Shown here piece after piece: positions 42,436-51,374 of a stretch of 64,000 bases of DNA (position 1 is its first letter; each line of letters begins with the position of its first letter). Under the pieces are notes generated by a model. The model saw only the letters and a list, made by a program, of their open reading frames with translations. It did no database searches and was not told the DNA's origin. This stretch comes from Candidatus Gastranaerophilales bacterium (GTDB taxonomy: Bacteria; Cyanobacteriota; Vampirovibrionia; Gastranaerophilales; Gastranaerophilaceae): assembly GCA_947625495.1 (NCBI GenBank), contig CANQOQ010000001.1, forward strand, positions 184,342-248,341. The letters are read 5' to 3'. Made by a program: the position numbers and the translations under genes.

Positions 42436-42463
42436 ATGACGGCTTAAAAAATTAAGCCATCAT
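42436..42463 (-). terminator. Second of two tandem terminators
   Basis: ATGACGGCTTAA and TTAAGCCATCAT pair with one mismatch around AAAA. Read on the minus strand it ends in a long T run. It backs up the stronger terminator at 42479-42510. Confidence 0.75.
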
Positions 42464-42478
42464 TAAATATATCAACAA

Positions 42479-42510
42479 AAAGCCTGTCATAATTAATTAT
42501 GACAGGCTTT
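42479..42510 (-). terminator. Strong terminator after the 154-aa protein
   Basis: AAAGCCTGTCATAA and TTATGACAGGCTTT form a 14-bp perfect stem with loop TTAA. The minus strand continues TTTTTG. It terminates the gene ending at 42533. Confidence 0.9.
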
Positions 42511-42532
42511 ACAACTTATTCTAACATTCTCA

Positions 42533-42997
42533 TTACGCACTGATTTTTTCTTGCAGTATTTCATCAATACTTACTTTAGAATCCATTCTTTCCTGAACAT
42601 CTGATAATTGTTTTTCGATATTAAAATTAATAGCTTTTTTATTTTTATTAGCTCTTAAACCTTTAATAATTTCATCATAAACAATATAAGAATTTAACTG
42701 CATATATGATTTTATATCTTTAGCTTTTTTATTGGATTTTAACAGATTTTCGCTTCTTGTGAATGTATATTTAATAATTGAATCAAGAATGTATTTATTT
42801 TGTCTTAAAGATTGATGTTCTTCATTATTAATAAGAGTATTCAATAAAATTTTGCAATGAGTTTGAATAGTATTCATAATACTTTTTCTTTGAATCCAAG
42901 GAATAGATTTAGAAATAGTCTTTTCACATTGATTCATCTTTTTTTGCGCATATTTAACAAACAAATACTTTTTAATATTATCTTTTAGTTCATTCAT
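42533..42997 (-). CDS. Helical protein of unknown function (154 aa)
   Basis: 154 aa, basic, predicted almost entirely alpha-helical (KKYLFVKYAQKKMNQ, KYTFTRSENLLKSNKKAKD, IEKQLSDVQERMD), with no signal peptide or membrane span. The codon pattern matches its neighbours. GAGAGGAA precedes the ATG, and two strong tandem terminators follow, indicating an efficiently expressed single gene. I do not recognise the family. Confidence 0.7.
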   Translation of the reverse strand: MNELKDNIKKYLFVKYAQKKMNQCEKTISKSIPWIQRKSIMNTIQTHCKILLNTLINNEEHQSLRQNKYILDSIIKYTFTRSENLLKSNKKAKDIKSYMQLNSYIVYDEIIKGLRANKNKKAINFNIEKQLSDVQERMDSKVSIDEILQEKISA

Positions 42998-43173
42998 TGC
43001 CAGTGTTTCCTCTCTATCTATATATTTTTTATATCATAAATTTATAACTTGGAACTACTCTATTTGTATGGTAATTTATAAAAAGATGAACTTTTATTAA
43101 ATAAAAATTTTTTTTAAGCAATTTTAAAGGATTACATTTTTTATATATCTGTGTAAAGAAGTAAAGGTAAATT

Positions 43174-44244
43174 ATGGAAGTAAAAACAATATATATTAGT
43201 CAACCTCAAAAACCAAGCAGATATTCAAGACAAAATAACAGATACAGAAATAATTATAATAATACCGACGATGTTTTTGTAAAAAATTTTGACAAAGAAT
43301 TTGACAAAGAAATAAAACGTGAGCAAATAAGACAGGAACAATATAACAAAGCTAAGAAGCAAAGATTAACTGCAATATTAACAGCTTTAGGAATAATATC
43401 AGCTACTGCCGGTGTAACTGTAGGTTTTCCGGCTAAAGCCACAACAAAAAACACCACAATCCCAAATCAAATAGAACAAGAAGCAAATGATATTATTCAA
43501 CTTGAAACATTACCTTATGAAATTTCAAATGAAGACTATTCATATACGGATAATAGCAAAGTAATTGAAGAAAACTCTGTTGAACAAACTGCAGAACAAG
43601 CTGAAATTACGAAAAAACCATCAACAGATGAAATGGCACAAGAAATTTTAAATTCAAACAGTGAAGTAAAATATAATTATAACAAGATAAAAGAGTCTTT
43701 AGACAGATTTTCAGAACAACTTGGAGAGGATTGTCTGCCGTTAATAAAAAGAAGAGTCGAAGAACTTGGCAATAACAGAGTTAGCGTTTTGGATGTTCTG
43801 AAAATATTAGAAATTGAGACAAAGGGAAGGATATATGATCCCGATAATCCGAAGGAAATAATTGCCTCATTTACCAATGAAGCATATGGTCCCTTCCAGT
43901 TAACACCCGATACCGTTGATTATGTAAATTACTATTACAAACTCGAAGGAACCGATAAAGAGCTGGATGTAATGGATCCTTATGATAATCTTGATGCTTG
44001 TATACTTTATCTGAGATTTTTGAGATATCAAAAAGAAACTCAATTAAATGAAGGTAAAACATTACCAACGGGCAACGATGTTAACCTTGCAGTAATGTGG
44101 GGGTACCATGACGGAGCTTGGGAAAATGATATCTCTGATTATGGTCGGGATTATTTACAACAATATACCGAATTAAGCTCAATAGATGATTATCCGGAAG
44201 TTGTCGCATACTTATTAAATGAAGAAGTTCCCGAAAACGTATAA
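43174..44244 (+). CDS. Membrane-anchored lysozyme/transglycosylase-like protein
   Basis: 356 aa. A polar N-terminus with Y/N/R repeats and charged residues (to about 67) is followed by one membrane segment (LTAILTALGIISATAGVTVGF, with a break), so it is probably a type II anchor with the rest outside. After a low-complexity linker, residues 165-350 resemble an SLT/goose-lysozyme fold: a helix with LEIETKG (possible catalytic Glu), YGPFQLTPDTVDY (like the GLMQ-x-x-PxT motif), DPYDNLDACILYLRFL and AVMWGYHDG (in place of AAYNAGPG). Peptidoglycan cleavage is plausible but inferred. Confidence 0.65.
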   Translation: MEVKTIYISQPQKPSRYSRQNNRYRNNYNNTDDVFVKNFDKEFDKEIKREQIRQEQYNKAKKQRLTAILTALGIISATAGVTVGFPAKATTKNTTIPNQIEQEANDIIQLETLPYEISNEDYSYTDNSKVIEENSVEQTAEQAEITKKPSTDEMAQEILNSNSEVKYNYNKIKESLDRFSEQLGEDCLPLIKRRVEELGNNRVSVLDVLKILEIETKGRIYDPDNPKEIIASFTNEAYGPFQLTPDTVDYVNYYYKLEGTDKELDVMDPYDNLDACILYLRFLRYQKETQLNEGKTLPTGNDVNLAVMWGYHDGAWENDISDYGRDYLQQYTELSSIDDYPEVVAYLLNEEVPENV

Positions 44245-44246
44245 AT

Positions 44247-44663
44247 TTAATTATCTGTTTGGTTATAGTTTTCTGAATCTGTTTTAACCAAATCAAAATC
44301 GAACTTTTTCCATTCTTTCATGCCGCCTCTTAAAATAACAGCGGGATAATGTTTTTCGATTAAATCCAAGGCTGTTTTATAGGCTCTGGGGCATGAATCC
44401 GAATACGTATAAACAATAGTTACTTTACTTTTATCAAGCATTTCAACGTGATCTTTTGCTTCTTTATAAGGTATATGAACTGCATAAGGAATATGGCCTT
44501 CAATATAGTCATTATATTCTCTTACGTCAACTATATTTATTGTATTGACTCTGTTTGCAATAATTTCATCCAATGTATAGGGTCCAACGGTATAAGAGAT
44601 AATATCTTCAAAAAACTTTTTAGCTCTTGATAAATCTTTTGTTATATTTTCGTGTGAAAACAT
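44247..44663 (-). CDS. Rhodanese-like domain protein without the catalytic cysteine
   Basis: 138 aa single rhodanese fold: VNIVDVREYNDYIEGHIPYAVHIPY (CDC25/rhodanese blocks A) and VILRGGMKEWKK (the GG-x-x-W motif). The active-site loop reads VYTYSDSCPRAYK; the usual first Cys position is Thr, although another Cys occurs five residues on. It may be catalytically inactive or use the displaced Cys. GAAAGGA precedes the ATG. It is divergent from the pyr operon. Confidence 0.85.
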   Translation of the reverse strand: MFSHENITKDLSRAKKFFEDIISYTVGPYTLDEIIANRVNTINIVDVREYNDYIEGHIPYAVHIPYKEAKDHVEMLDKSKVTIVYTYSDSCPRAYKTALDLIEKHYPAVILRGGMKEWKKFDFDLVKTDSENYNQTDN

Positions 44664-44786
44664 TTAGAATCCTTTCAAATAAATATTACATAAGTAATTT
44701 ATTACAAGTTAAATTTGTTAAAATTACCTGTCTGTCTAATTTATAAGGATAATATAATTTTAATTGTAAATATGTTTGTTTTTTCA

Positions 44787-44815
44787 TTGACTTAAGTTTT
44801 TGTTGGCTTCATAAT
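44787..44815 (+). promoter_or_regulatory. Promoter of the pyr operon
   Basis: TTGACT (44787-44792), a 17-nt spacer and CATAAT (44810-44815), the best -35/-10 pair in the window. The predicted start near 44822 leaves a leader of about 258 nt before pyrK containing a 12-codon ORF, a terminator hairpin and a repeat island. Confidence 0.75.
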
Positions 44816-44836
44816 ACTAAAAAATAAGGGAAAGTC

Positions 44837-44875
44837 ATGAAACACAATTTGTTAAAAATTGAATATAAGAGATAA
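44837..44875 (+). CDS. 12-aa leader peptide of the pyr operon (candidate)
   Basis: ATG at 44837 after AAGGGAAAGTC, an excellent ribosome site about 15 nt from the predicted transcription start. It encodes MKHNLLKIEYKR and stops with TAA at 44873-44875, exactly where the following terminator stem begins. Its position, not its sequence, is the argument: ribosomes finishing here would cover the base of the hairpin. Family comparison is not possible at this length. Confidence 0.5.
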   Translation: MKHNLLKIEYKR

Positions 44876-44905
44876 AAGAAAAACTGTTCGTTTTTCTTTT
44901 TTTTT
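44874..44905 (+). terminator. Attenuator-like terminator in the pyr leader
   Basis: AAAAGAAAAAC and GTTTTTCTTTT pair over 11 bp around loop TGTTC and run into TTTTTTTTT. The stem is AU-rich and so weak for a terminator, but the U-run is long. It lies between the leader ORF stop and pyrK and could control the operon by transcription attenuation as in pyrBI-type leaders. Confidence 0.55.
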
Positions 44906-44914
44906 AAATTTTGC

Positions 44915-45060
44915 GTAGGGTGAAACGAAGTGAACCCGAAGTAATCGAGTGACGAAGTGACGACAGCGAAGCGAAGGAACGGCAGTCACGAGTGAAGCAA
45001 AATTTAAGACGAGCGTAAGGTGAAACGAAGTGAACCTGAGTGACAAAGTGACAAAGGAAT
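44915..45060 (+). repeat. GC-richer repeat island 2 in the pyr leader
   Basis: Purine-rich on the plus strand. GGTGAAACGAAGTGAACC occurs twice at a 100-bp interval (44919 and 45019), with many GAAGTGA, GAGTGA and GCGAAG words between. It is related to islands 1 and 3. A long antisense frame through it is an artefact of the repetitive composition. Confidence 0.75.
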
Positions 45061-45079
45061 AAGGCAGTATATAAGCAAA

Positions 45080-45838
45080 ATGATAACTAATACTACAAAA
45101 AAAGTATATAAAGCACAAGTTTATGAAATTCAAAAAGTTTCGGTAAGTTCATATTTAATGGAAATAGAATGCGATAGAAAAGTTGATGTTAAGGCAGGGC
45201 AATTCATCTCAATATACTGCAGCGGCTTAACCCTAAGACGTCCGTTCAGCGTATTTTCCAATAACGAAGGCAGAATAGGCATTTTATTTAAAGAAAGAGG
45301 AGAAGGAACAAATTATATAAAATCACTTAAAAAAAGTGATTTTATTGATATAATAGGGCCATTAGGCAACGGCTTTGAGATAAAAAATAAAAAATCTCTG
45401 CTTATAGGTGCAGGTATAGGAGCTGCTCCCATCAGCTTTTTAAAAACAAAATTGGATGAAAAAGGGATAGAAAACCTGTTTACCTGCGGTTTTTTAAATA
45501 AAAATGAAGTTCCCTCCTGCGTAAATATTGATAAAATATACACTGATGACGGTTCATTGGGTGAAGCAGGAAGTATTATTAACTATTTGGGGCTTTTAAT
45601 AAACACATATAACCCTGAAATTATATATTGCTGCGGACCGAATATTGTTTTAAAATCCACTGCCGAAATGGGCATTAAATATGATATAGAAACTCAAGTT
45701 GCAATGGAAAAAGTTATGGCATGCGGTATCGGAGTATGCAGAGGCTGCGTTATAGATATAAAAACAGGAGCTGAAACAGTTAATAAATCTGTATGTAAAG
45801 ACGGCCCCGTATTTAAAGGAAATGAGGTTGTATGGTAA
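45080..45838 (+). CDS. pyrK: Dihydroorotate dehydrogenase B, electron-transfer subunit
   Basis: 252 aa. An FAD-binding ferredoxin-reductase-type fold (LRRPFSVFSNN, the RxYS-like FAD motif; GAGIGAAPISFL for the nucleotide) is followed by the [2Fe-2S] cysteines CGIGVCRGC and a distant SVCKDGPVF. It passes electrons from the PyrD FMN to NAD. It is the first gene of the pyr operon, and its end overlaps pyrD by 7 nt. No clear Shine-Dalgarno is adjacent to the ATG; AAGGAATAAGG lies further upstream inside the repeat edge. Confidence 0.95.
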   Translation: MITNTTKKVYKAQVYEIQKVSVSSYLMEIECDRKVDVKAGQFISIYCSGLTLRRPFSVFSNNEGRIGILFKERGEGTNYIKSLKKSDFIDIIGPLGNGFEIKNKKSLLIGAGIGAAPISFLKTKLDEKGIENLFTCGFLNKNEVPSCVNIDKIYTDDGSLGEAGSIINYLGLLINTYNPEIIYCCGPNIVLKSTAEMGIKYDIETQVAMEKVMACGIGVCRGCVIDIKTGAETVNKSVCKDGPVFKGNEVVW

Positions 45839-46752
45839 GTAATATTTTACAGACAAACCTCAACGGATTAGTACTTAATAACCCGATATTAACCGCATCG
45901 GGGACATACGGATACAATGATGAATATGAAGAATTTATTGATGTTTCAAACCTCGGCGCTATAGTAACAAAAGCTATAACCCTTAAACCCAGAGCCGGCA
46001 ACAAACACACCCGTATTATAGAAACAAAGGCGGGTATGATTAATTCAATAGGGCTTGAAAACGTAGGAATCGAGAAATTTTTAAACGAAAAGCTGCCTGT
46101 TTTAAAAGAGAAAAACATAAATTTTATAATGAATCTGGCAGGTTCCACTCTTGATGAATACATTGAACTGGCTAAAATTTGTAATAAAAACTCTATAAAA
46201 GCGGTTGAGTTAAACGTTTCATGCCCGAATGTAAAATCAGGCTGCCTCGAATTCGGAGTTGATGAAAATTCATTATATGAGCTTGTAAGTTCCGTAAGGC
46301 AAGAATATAAAGGATTTTTAGCGGTTAAATTGACGCCCAATGTAACATCAATTGAAAAGCTTGCCCAAGCCTGCCAAAGAGCGGAAGCTGATGCCATAAG
46401 CGCAATAAATACATTAAAGGGTACGAGGATTAAGCTTGATATAATAAACGGCAAGATTAATAAAACGGTCGTGACGGGAGGATATTCGGGCAGAGGAGTA
46501 AAACCCGTGGCAATCGGTGCGGTCATAAGGATTAAACAGACAACAGATTTACCGATTATAGGTATAGGCGGTATAGAGAACCTGAATGATGTGCTTGAAT
46601 TTTTTGCGGCTGGTGCCGATGCGGTTCAGATAGGTACAGCTAACTTTACACATCCTGAAACTGCCGAAAAACTGGTTTTTGAACTTGAAAATTTTATCAA
46701 AACCAACGGATTTAAAGATTTGGAAGAATTGAAGAAAGAATTGAGGAAATAA
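45832..46752 (+). CDS. pyrD: Dihydroorotate dehydrogenase B, catalytic subunit
   Basis: 306 aa, class 1B. FMN barrel motifs: NPILTASGTYGY, the active-site loop NVSCPNVKSGC with the class 1 catalytic Cys, and IGIGGIENLNDVLEFFAAGADAVQIGTA. It oxidises dihydroorotate to orotate together with PyrK. It overlaps pyrK by 7 nt and pyrE by 1 nt, so translation is coupled throughout. Confidence 0.96.
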   Translation: MVSNILQTNLNGLVLNNPILTASGTYGYNDEYEEFIDVSNLGAIVTKAITLKPRAGNKHTRIIETKAGMINSIGLENVGIEKFLNEKLPVLKEKNINFIMNLAGSTLDEYIELAKICNKNSIKAVELNVSCPNVKSGCLEFGVDENSLYELVSSVRQEYKGFLAVKLTPNVTSIEKLAQACQRAEADAISAINTLKGTRIKLDIINGKINKTVVTGGYSGRGVKPVAIGAVIRIKQTTDLPIIGIGGIENLNDVLEFFAAGADAVQIGTANFTHPETAEKLVFELENFIKTNGFKDLEELKKELRK

Positions 46753-47327
46753 TGACAAACGAGGTTTTAAGTTTACTTGAAGAAGCACAGGGAGTATTGC
46801 ACGGACATTTTTGCCTTACATCGGGCTTGCATTCCGATATATATTTTCAATGTGCAAAATTATACCAATACCCTGATATAACGGAAAAACTCGGGAAAAT
46901 GCTTGCTGAAAAGCTGTCGGATATTGAATTTGACACAATAGTAGCCCCTGCAATAGGTGCCGTTATTATAGGTTATGAAACAGCTAAAAACGCTAAGAAA
47001 CGTAATCTTTTCGTTGAAAGAAAAGACGGAATAATGCAGTTAAGAAGGGGGTATACTCTAAAAAAAGGTGAAAGAGTAGTAATTATTGAAGATGTAATAA
47101 CTACCGCAAGAACAATAAAAGAAACAATGGAAGCAATAAAAGAGTTTGAACCTGAAGTTGTTGCGGTAGGCTGTATAGTTGACAGAACAAAAGGACTTAC
47201 GGAATACAACATTAAGTCTTTAATGCAGATAGACCCTGTTGTATATGATCCGAAAGACTGTCCTTTATGCAGAGAAGGTATACCTCTAGTAAAACCGGGA
47301 AGCCGTGAAGAAAAGGCAAAAGCGTAA
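46752..47327 (+). CDS. pyrE: Orotate phosphoribosyltransferase
   Basis: 191 aa. The PRPP-binding motif is VVIIEDVITTARTI, and LTSGLHSDIYFQCAKL is typical of the long PyrE type with SGxHS. It makes orotidine 5'-phosphate from orotate and PRPP. The C-terminus has CPLCREG, a small cysteine pair also seen in this PyrE subgroup. The ATG overlaps the pyrD stop (TAATG), and the stop overlaps the pyrB ATG in the same manner. Confidence 0.95.
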   Translation: MTNEVLSLLEEAQGVLHGHFCLTSGLHSDIYFQCAKLYQYPDITEKLGKMLAEKLSDIEFDTIVAPAIGAVIIGYETAKNAKKRNLFVERKDGIMQLRRGYTLKKGERVVIIEDVITTARTIKETMEAIKEFEPEVVAVGCIVDRTKGLTEYNIKSLMQIDPVVYDPKDCPLCREGIPLVKPGSREEKAKA

Positions 47328-48241
47328 TGGAACATTTAATTGATATTGAAAGCTTAACAAAAGAAGATATTTTAAACATAATAAATCTCGCAAAAGAGTT
47401 TAAAAACGGCACTAAAAAGTCGGATGTTGAAAAGAAAACCCTTGCTCTGATGTTTTATGAAAACTCCACAAGAACAAGGTGCAGTTTTGAGATTGCAGGG
47501 CAAAAACTCGGAATGAACATTATAAACTTTGACGCTCAGCACTCATCTTTATCAAAAGGAGAAAGCTTAAAAGATACAATTGAAAACTTATATTTCTTAG
47601 GTGTAAATGCCGTTGTAATAAGGCATTCTCTGTCAGGAATAATAAATAACGTAATGAGGCTCGTAAAATATCCGATTAAATTCGTAAACGGCGGCGACGG
47701 AACTCACGCTCATCCGTCTCAGGCATTACTTGATTTTTATACTATGCTTGAAAAAACGGGAAGCGTAGAAAACAAAAAAATAACAATCGTAGGTGATGTC
47801 GCCCATAGCCGAGTTGCTAAATCAAATATAGCATTGCTTTCAAAGTTTAATGCAGACATTCATCTTTGTGCACCTTCATATCTTCAATTTGAGAATTTAA
47901 AAGCTTTTGATGTCAAGTATCATCAAAACGTCAAAGAAGCAGTAAATGATAGTGACGTTGTAATGGTATTAAGGGTTCAAAATGAACGCCATGAAAAAGA
48001 AGGCTACCCTGAATCTTCCGAATATAAAAGGCTGTATGAAATAGATACAAATTTATTAAAAGAGTATGCTTCAAAAGACGTAATACTTATGCACCCCGGG
48101 CCCGCAAACAGAAATATTGAGGTTTCCTCTGAGCTTTTAGATAACACCGTAGGTAAAACGATTCTGGAACAGGCACAAAACGGGGTATATGTCAGAATGG
48201 CAATACTAAATACTCTCTTAAACAAAGGAAAAGAGGTCTAA
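47327..48241 (+). CDS. pyrB: Aspartate carbamoyltransferase
   Basis: 304 aa, standard catalytic chain. The carbamoyl-phosphate site is FYENSTRTRCSFEIA, HPSQALLDFYTM follows and MHPGPANRN near the C-terminus is diagnostic. No pyrI regulatory chain is adjacent. It condenses carbamoyl phosphate with aspartate. Start and stop overlap or abut neighbours (pyrC ATG directly follows TAA). Confidence 0.97.
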   Translation: MEHLIDIESLTKEDILNIINLAKEFKNGTKKSDVEKKTLALMFYENSTRTRCSFEIAGQKLGMNIINFDAQHSSLSKGESLKDTIENLYFLGVNAVVIRHSLSGIINNVMRLVKYPIKFVNGGDGTHAHPSQALLDFYTMLEKTGSVENKKITIVGDVAHSRVAKSNIALLSKFNADIHLCAPSYLQFENLKAFDVKYHQNVKEAVNDSDVVMVLRVQNERHEKEGYPESSEYKRLYEIDTNLLKEYASKDVILMHPGPANRNIEVSSELLDNTVGKTILEQAQNGVYVRMAILNTLLNKGKEV

Positions 48242-49516
48242 ATGCTTCTTAAAAACACCAAAATAGTTAATCCGAAAAATAATTTTGAAGATATAACAGA
48301 CATTCGTATAGAAAACGGGATTATTGAAGAAATACAAAAAAATATAACTCCTAAAAATAATGAAGAAGTAATAGACCTTACAGGCAAAATAACTATTCCG
48401 GGGCTGGTTGATATGCACTGCCATTTAAGAGAACCCGGATATAATTCTAAAGAAACCATTAAAACAGGGATTCTTTCAGCTATTGAGGGAGGATATAGTG
48501 CAATATGCCCTATGGCAAACACAAATCCCGTTAACGACAATTCAGCAACGCTTAATTATGTTATAAGCAGGGCAAAAGAAGTATCGGATATAGGTTTTTA
48601 TCCGATATGTGCCGTAACAAAAGGACTTACGGGAGAAAAGATAGTAAATGTATCAGAACTTATTGCAAATGGTGCCGCAGCATTTTCTGATGACGGCAGA
48701 CCCGTTGAAAACATGCACCTTTTAAGAGAAGCTCTAAAATATATAAATTCTCATAATTCAATAATAATATCACATTCTGAGGACTCATCACTTGCAAATT
48801 CAGGCGTAATCAATGAAGGCACAATTTCAACCAAATTGGGTCTAAAAGGTATACCTTCAATAACAGAGTCTTTGGCAGTAGCAAGAGAACTGGAAGTTGT
48901 AAGAATTATAAACGGCAGATACCATTTTGCACATATATCAACAAAACGTTCGGTTGAACTTATAAGACAGGCAAAAATGGAAGGTCTTAATGTTACGGCA
49001 GAGACGGCTCCGCATTATTTCAGCCTTACTCAGGATGATATGGTTGATTATGATGCAAAATATAAAGTAAATCCTCCTTTAAGAACAAAAGAAGATAAAA
49101 AAGCAATTATAGAAGGGCTAAAAGACGGAACTATAGACGTTATAGCAACTGACCACGCTCCTCATACCGTACACGAAAAACAGCTTCCCATACAAAATGC
49201 CCCGATGGGAATAGCAGGATTTGAGACGGCACTGGGTATAACTTTAACCTATCTTGTTCATACTGGAGAATTAACCCTTATGGAAGCTGTAAGAAAATTA
49301 ACATCCGCTCCTGCTGATATTCTTAAACTTGAAAATCAAGGCAGTATTGAAGTCGGGAAAGAAGCAAATCTTACAATTATTGATTTAAACGAAAAATGGA
49401 TTGTTGATGCTTCTAAATTTAAGTCTAAATGCAGAATTTCACCATTTAACGGAAAAGAGATAAAAGGTAAAGTGAAAATGACAATAATAAAAGGTAAAAT
49501 ACATATTATAGGATAA
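48242..49516 (+). CDS. pyrC: Dihydroorotase
   Basis: 424 aa, type I (long) dihydroorotase of the amidohydrolase superfamily. Zinc ligands HCH are in DMHCHLREPG, further His residues in HSEDS and HISTKRSVE, and the catalytic Asp in ATDHAPHTVHEK. It cyclises carbamoyl aspartate. The gene abuts pyrB and lies 5 nt before the pyrF-carA fusion. Confidence 0.96.
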   Translation: MLLKNTKIVNPKNNFEDITDIRIENGIIEEIQKNITPKNNEEVIDLTGKITIPGLVDMHCHLREPGYNSKETIKTGILSAIEGGYSAICPMANTNPVNDNSATLNYVISRAKEVSDIGFYPICAVTKGLTGEKIVNVSELIANGAAAFSDDGRPVENMHLLREALKYINSHNSIIISHSEDSSLANSGVINEGTISTKLGLKGIPSITESLAVARELEVVRIINGRYHFAHISTKRSVELIRQAKMEGLNVTAETAPHYFSLTQDDMVDYDAKYKVNPPLRTKEDKKAIIEGLKDGTIDVIATDHAPHTVHEKQLPIQNAPMGIAGFETALGITLTYLVHTGELTLMEAVRKLTSAPADILKLENQGSIEVGKEANLTIIDLNEKWIVDASKFKSKCRISPFNGKEIKGKVKMTIIKGKIHIIG

Positions 49517-49521
49517 CAAAA

Positions 49522-51357
49522 ATGAATATAAGACCTGAAATAAAAGAAAAAATAGTATTGGCTCTTGATGTTGACACGTTAGAAGAAGCTAAATCGCTTA
49601 TAACTGAACTCAAAGACTATGTCGGAGTTTTCAAAGTCGGGCTTCAAATGTATACGGGCAACGGATATGAAATATTTAATTTTATGAAAGAGCAGAATAT
49701 AAAGTTTTTCTTTGATGTAAAACTTCACGATATTCCGAATACCGTAGCAAAAGCGGCAGAAAATATAGTAAGAAACGGTGCATCATTTTTCAATATGCAT
49801 ACAACAGGCGGAGCGGAAATGATGAAAACCGCCTCTGATGCCGCAAGAAAAACAGCTCAGGAGCTGGGCAAAGAAAACCCCGTGATACTGGGCGTTACGG
49901 TTCTCACAAGTATCAGCGAAGAATGTTTAAAAAGCGAATTAAAAGTTCCGTACAATCCCAAAGATTATGCACTAAATCTGGCTCTAATGGCAAAGAAGTC
50001 GGGACTTGACGGAGTAGTAGCCAGTGTTTGGGAAGCTAAAAAGATAAAACAGGTTTGCGGTAAAGATTTTAAAGTGCTTTGCCCCGGAATAAGACCCGAA
50101 TGGTCAAATAAAAACGACCAAAAGCGCCTTGCAACACCAAGTATTGCAATAAAAGAAGGAGCTGACTACCTTGTAATAGGCAGAGCCGTTACGTCTGCCG
50201 AAGACAGGATTAAAGCCATTCAAATGATTTATGAAGAAATAGAAAATGCTCTTTTAACTCAAAATAAATCATACGCCGAATCTAAAGGGAAATTAATCCT
50301 TGAAAACGGCATGATATTTGAAGGTGAATCAATTGGAGCAGACGGAACTTCTTATGGAGAAATTGTATTTAACACTTCAATGGTAGGTTATCAGGAGATT
50401 TTAACCGACCCTTCATATGCAGGTCAAACAATAGTTATGACTTACCCAGAAATAGGCAACTACGGTATTAATAAAGATGATTTTGAAAGCGGAAGAATTT
50501 ATGCAAAAGGATTTGTGGTTAAAAATATCTGTGAGCATGAATCCCACTACAAAAGCAATCTTTCTTTAAGCGATTACTTAAAACAAAACAATATAGTAGG
50601 TTTAAAAGGTGTAGACACAAGATATTTAACCCAAATTATAAGGAATTACGGGGCAATGAATTGCGCCGTAACAACAGGTGAAATAACCCCCGAGATTAAG
50701 CAGAAAGTTAAAGAATACAGAATAAGTAAGGATATAACGCTTGAAATAACTACATATAAGACCGAAAGATTTACGGGAAACGGTATTAAACTTGCCATAA
50801 TTGATATGGGAATTAAAAAGAGCATTATAGATAATTTTAAATCCCTTGATTGTGATATAACGGTATTTCCTGCGGATGTTAAGGCTGATGAAATACTTGA
50901 AGGCAATTTTGACGCAGTATTAATCTCAAACGGCCCCGGAAACCCCGAAGATGCAGTTCAGGCAATAGAAACAACAAAAAATCTGCTCGGGAAAATAAAA
51001 TTATACGGAATTTGTCTGGGACATCAGATTATCGCACTGGCGTTAGGAGCTAAAACATTTAAACTGAAATACGGACACAGAGGCGGGAACCACCCCGTTA
51101 TTAATACAAAAACAAATGAAATATTTGTAACTTCGCAAAATCACAGCTATGCGGTGGACGAAAATTCGCTTCCCGAAGGAGTTGAAGCCACATATATCAA
51201 CTTGAATGATAAGACGGTAGAAGGTATGTGCTGTGAAAAATATAATATAAAAACCGTACAATTCCACCCCGAATTAACGGTAGGACCTTATGATTCATAT
51301 AAAATCATAACGGATTGGGTAAAAGAAATTGAAGAATCTAAAGCAGTCAGTGTTTAA
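49522..51357 (+). CDS. PyrF-CarA fusion: OMP decarboxylase joined to carbamoyl-phosphate synthase small subunit
   Basis: 611 aa with no interruption. Residues 1-245 are the long-form OMP decarboxylase: ALDVDTLEEAK, the catalytic FFDVKLHDIPNT, and LCPGIRPE with ADYLVIGRAVT for phosphate. Residues 255-605 are CarA: LILENGMIFEGESIG, FNTSMVGYQEILTDPSY, then the glutaminase domain with nucleophile Cys near 498 in YGICLGHQI and FHPE near 592. It joins the last enzyme of UMP synthesis to the glutaminase of the first. The linker is only about ten residues (NKSYAESKG). carB follows 17 nt later, so the CarA half should dock onto CarB. Confidence 0.95.
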   Translation: MNIRPEIKEKIVLALDVDTLEEAKSLITELKDYVGVFKVGLQMYTGNGYEIFNFMKEQNIKFFFDVKLHDIPNTVAKAAENIVRNGASFFNMHTTGGAEMMKTASDAARKTAQELGKENPVILGVTVLTSISEECLKSELKVPYNPKDYALNLALMAKKSGLDGVVASVWEAKKIKQVCGKDFKVLCPGIRPEWSNKNDQKRLATPSIAIKEGADYLVIGRAVTSAEDRIKAIQMIYEEIENALLTQNKSYAESKGKLILENGMIFEGESIGADGTSYGEIVFNTSMVGYQEILTDPSYAGQTIVMTYPEIGNYGINKDDFESGRIYAKGFVVKNICEHESHYKSNLSLSDYLKQNNIVGLKGVDTRYLTQIIRNYGAMNCAVTTGEITPEIKQKVKEYRISKDITLEITTYKTERFTGNGIKLAIIDMGIKKSIIDNFKSLDCDITVFPADVKADEILEGNFDAVLISNGPGNPEDAVQAIETTKNLLGKIKLYGICLGHQIIALALGAKTFKLKYGHRGGNHPVINTKTNEIFVTSQNHSYAVDENSLPEGVEATYINLNDKTVEGMCCEKYNIKTVQFHPELTVGPYDSYKIITDWVKEIEESKAVSV

Positions 51358-51374
51358 AAAGAAAGAGATATGTT

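Noticed and set aside
44852..45133. 93-codon minus-strand frame through repeat island 2
   Set aside because: Its protein is translated repeat sequence on the strand opposite the pyr leader, overlaps the pyrK start, and has no ribosome site. It is an artefact of the purine-rich repeat lacking stops on the complement.
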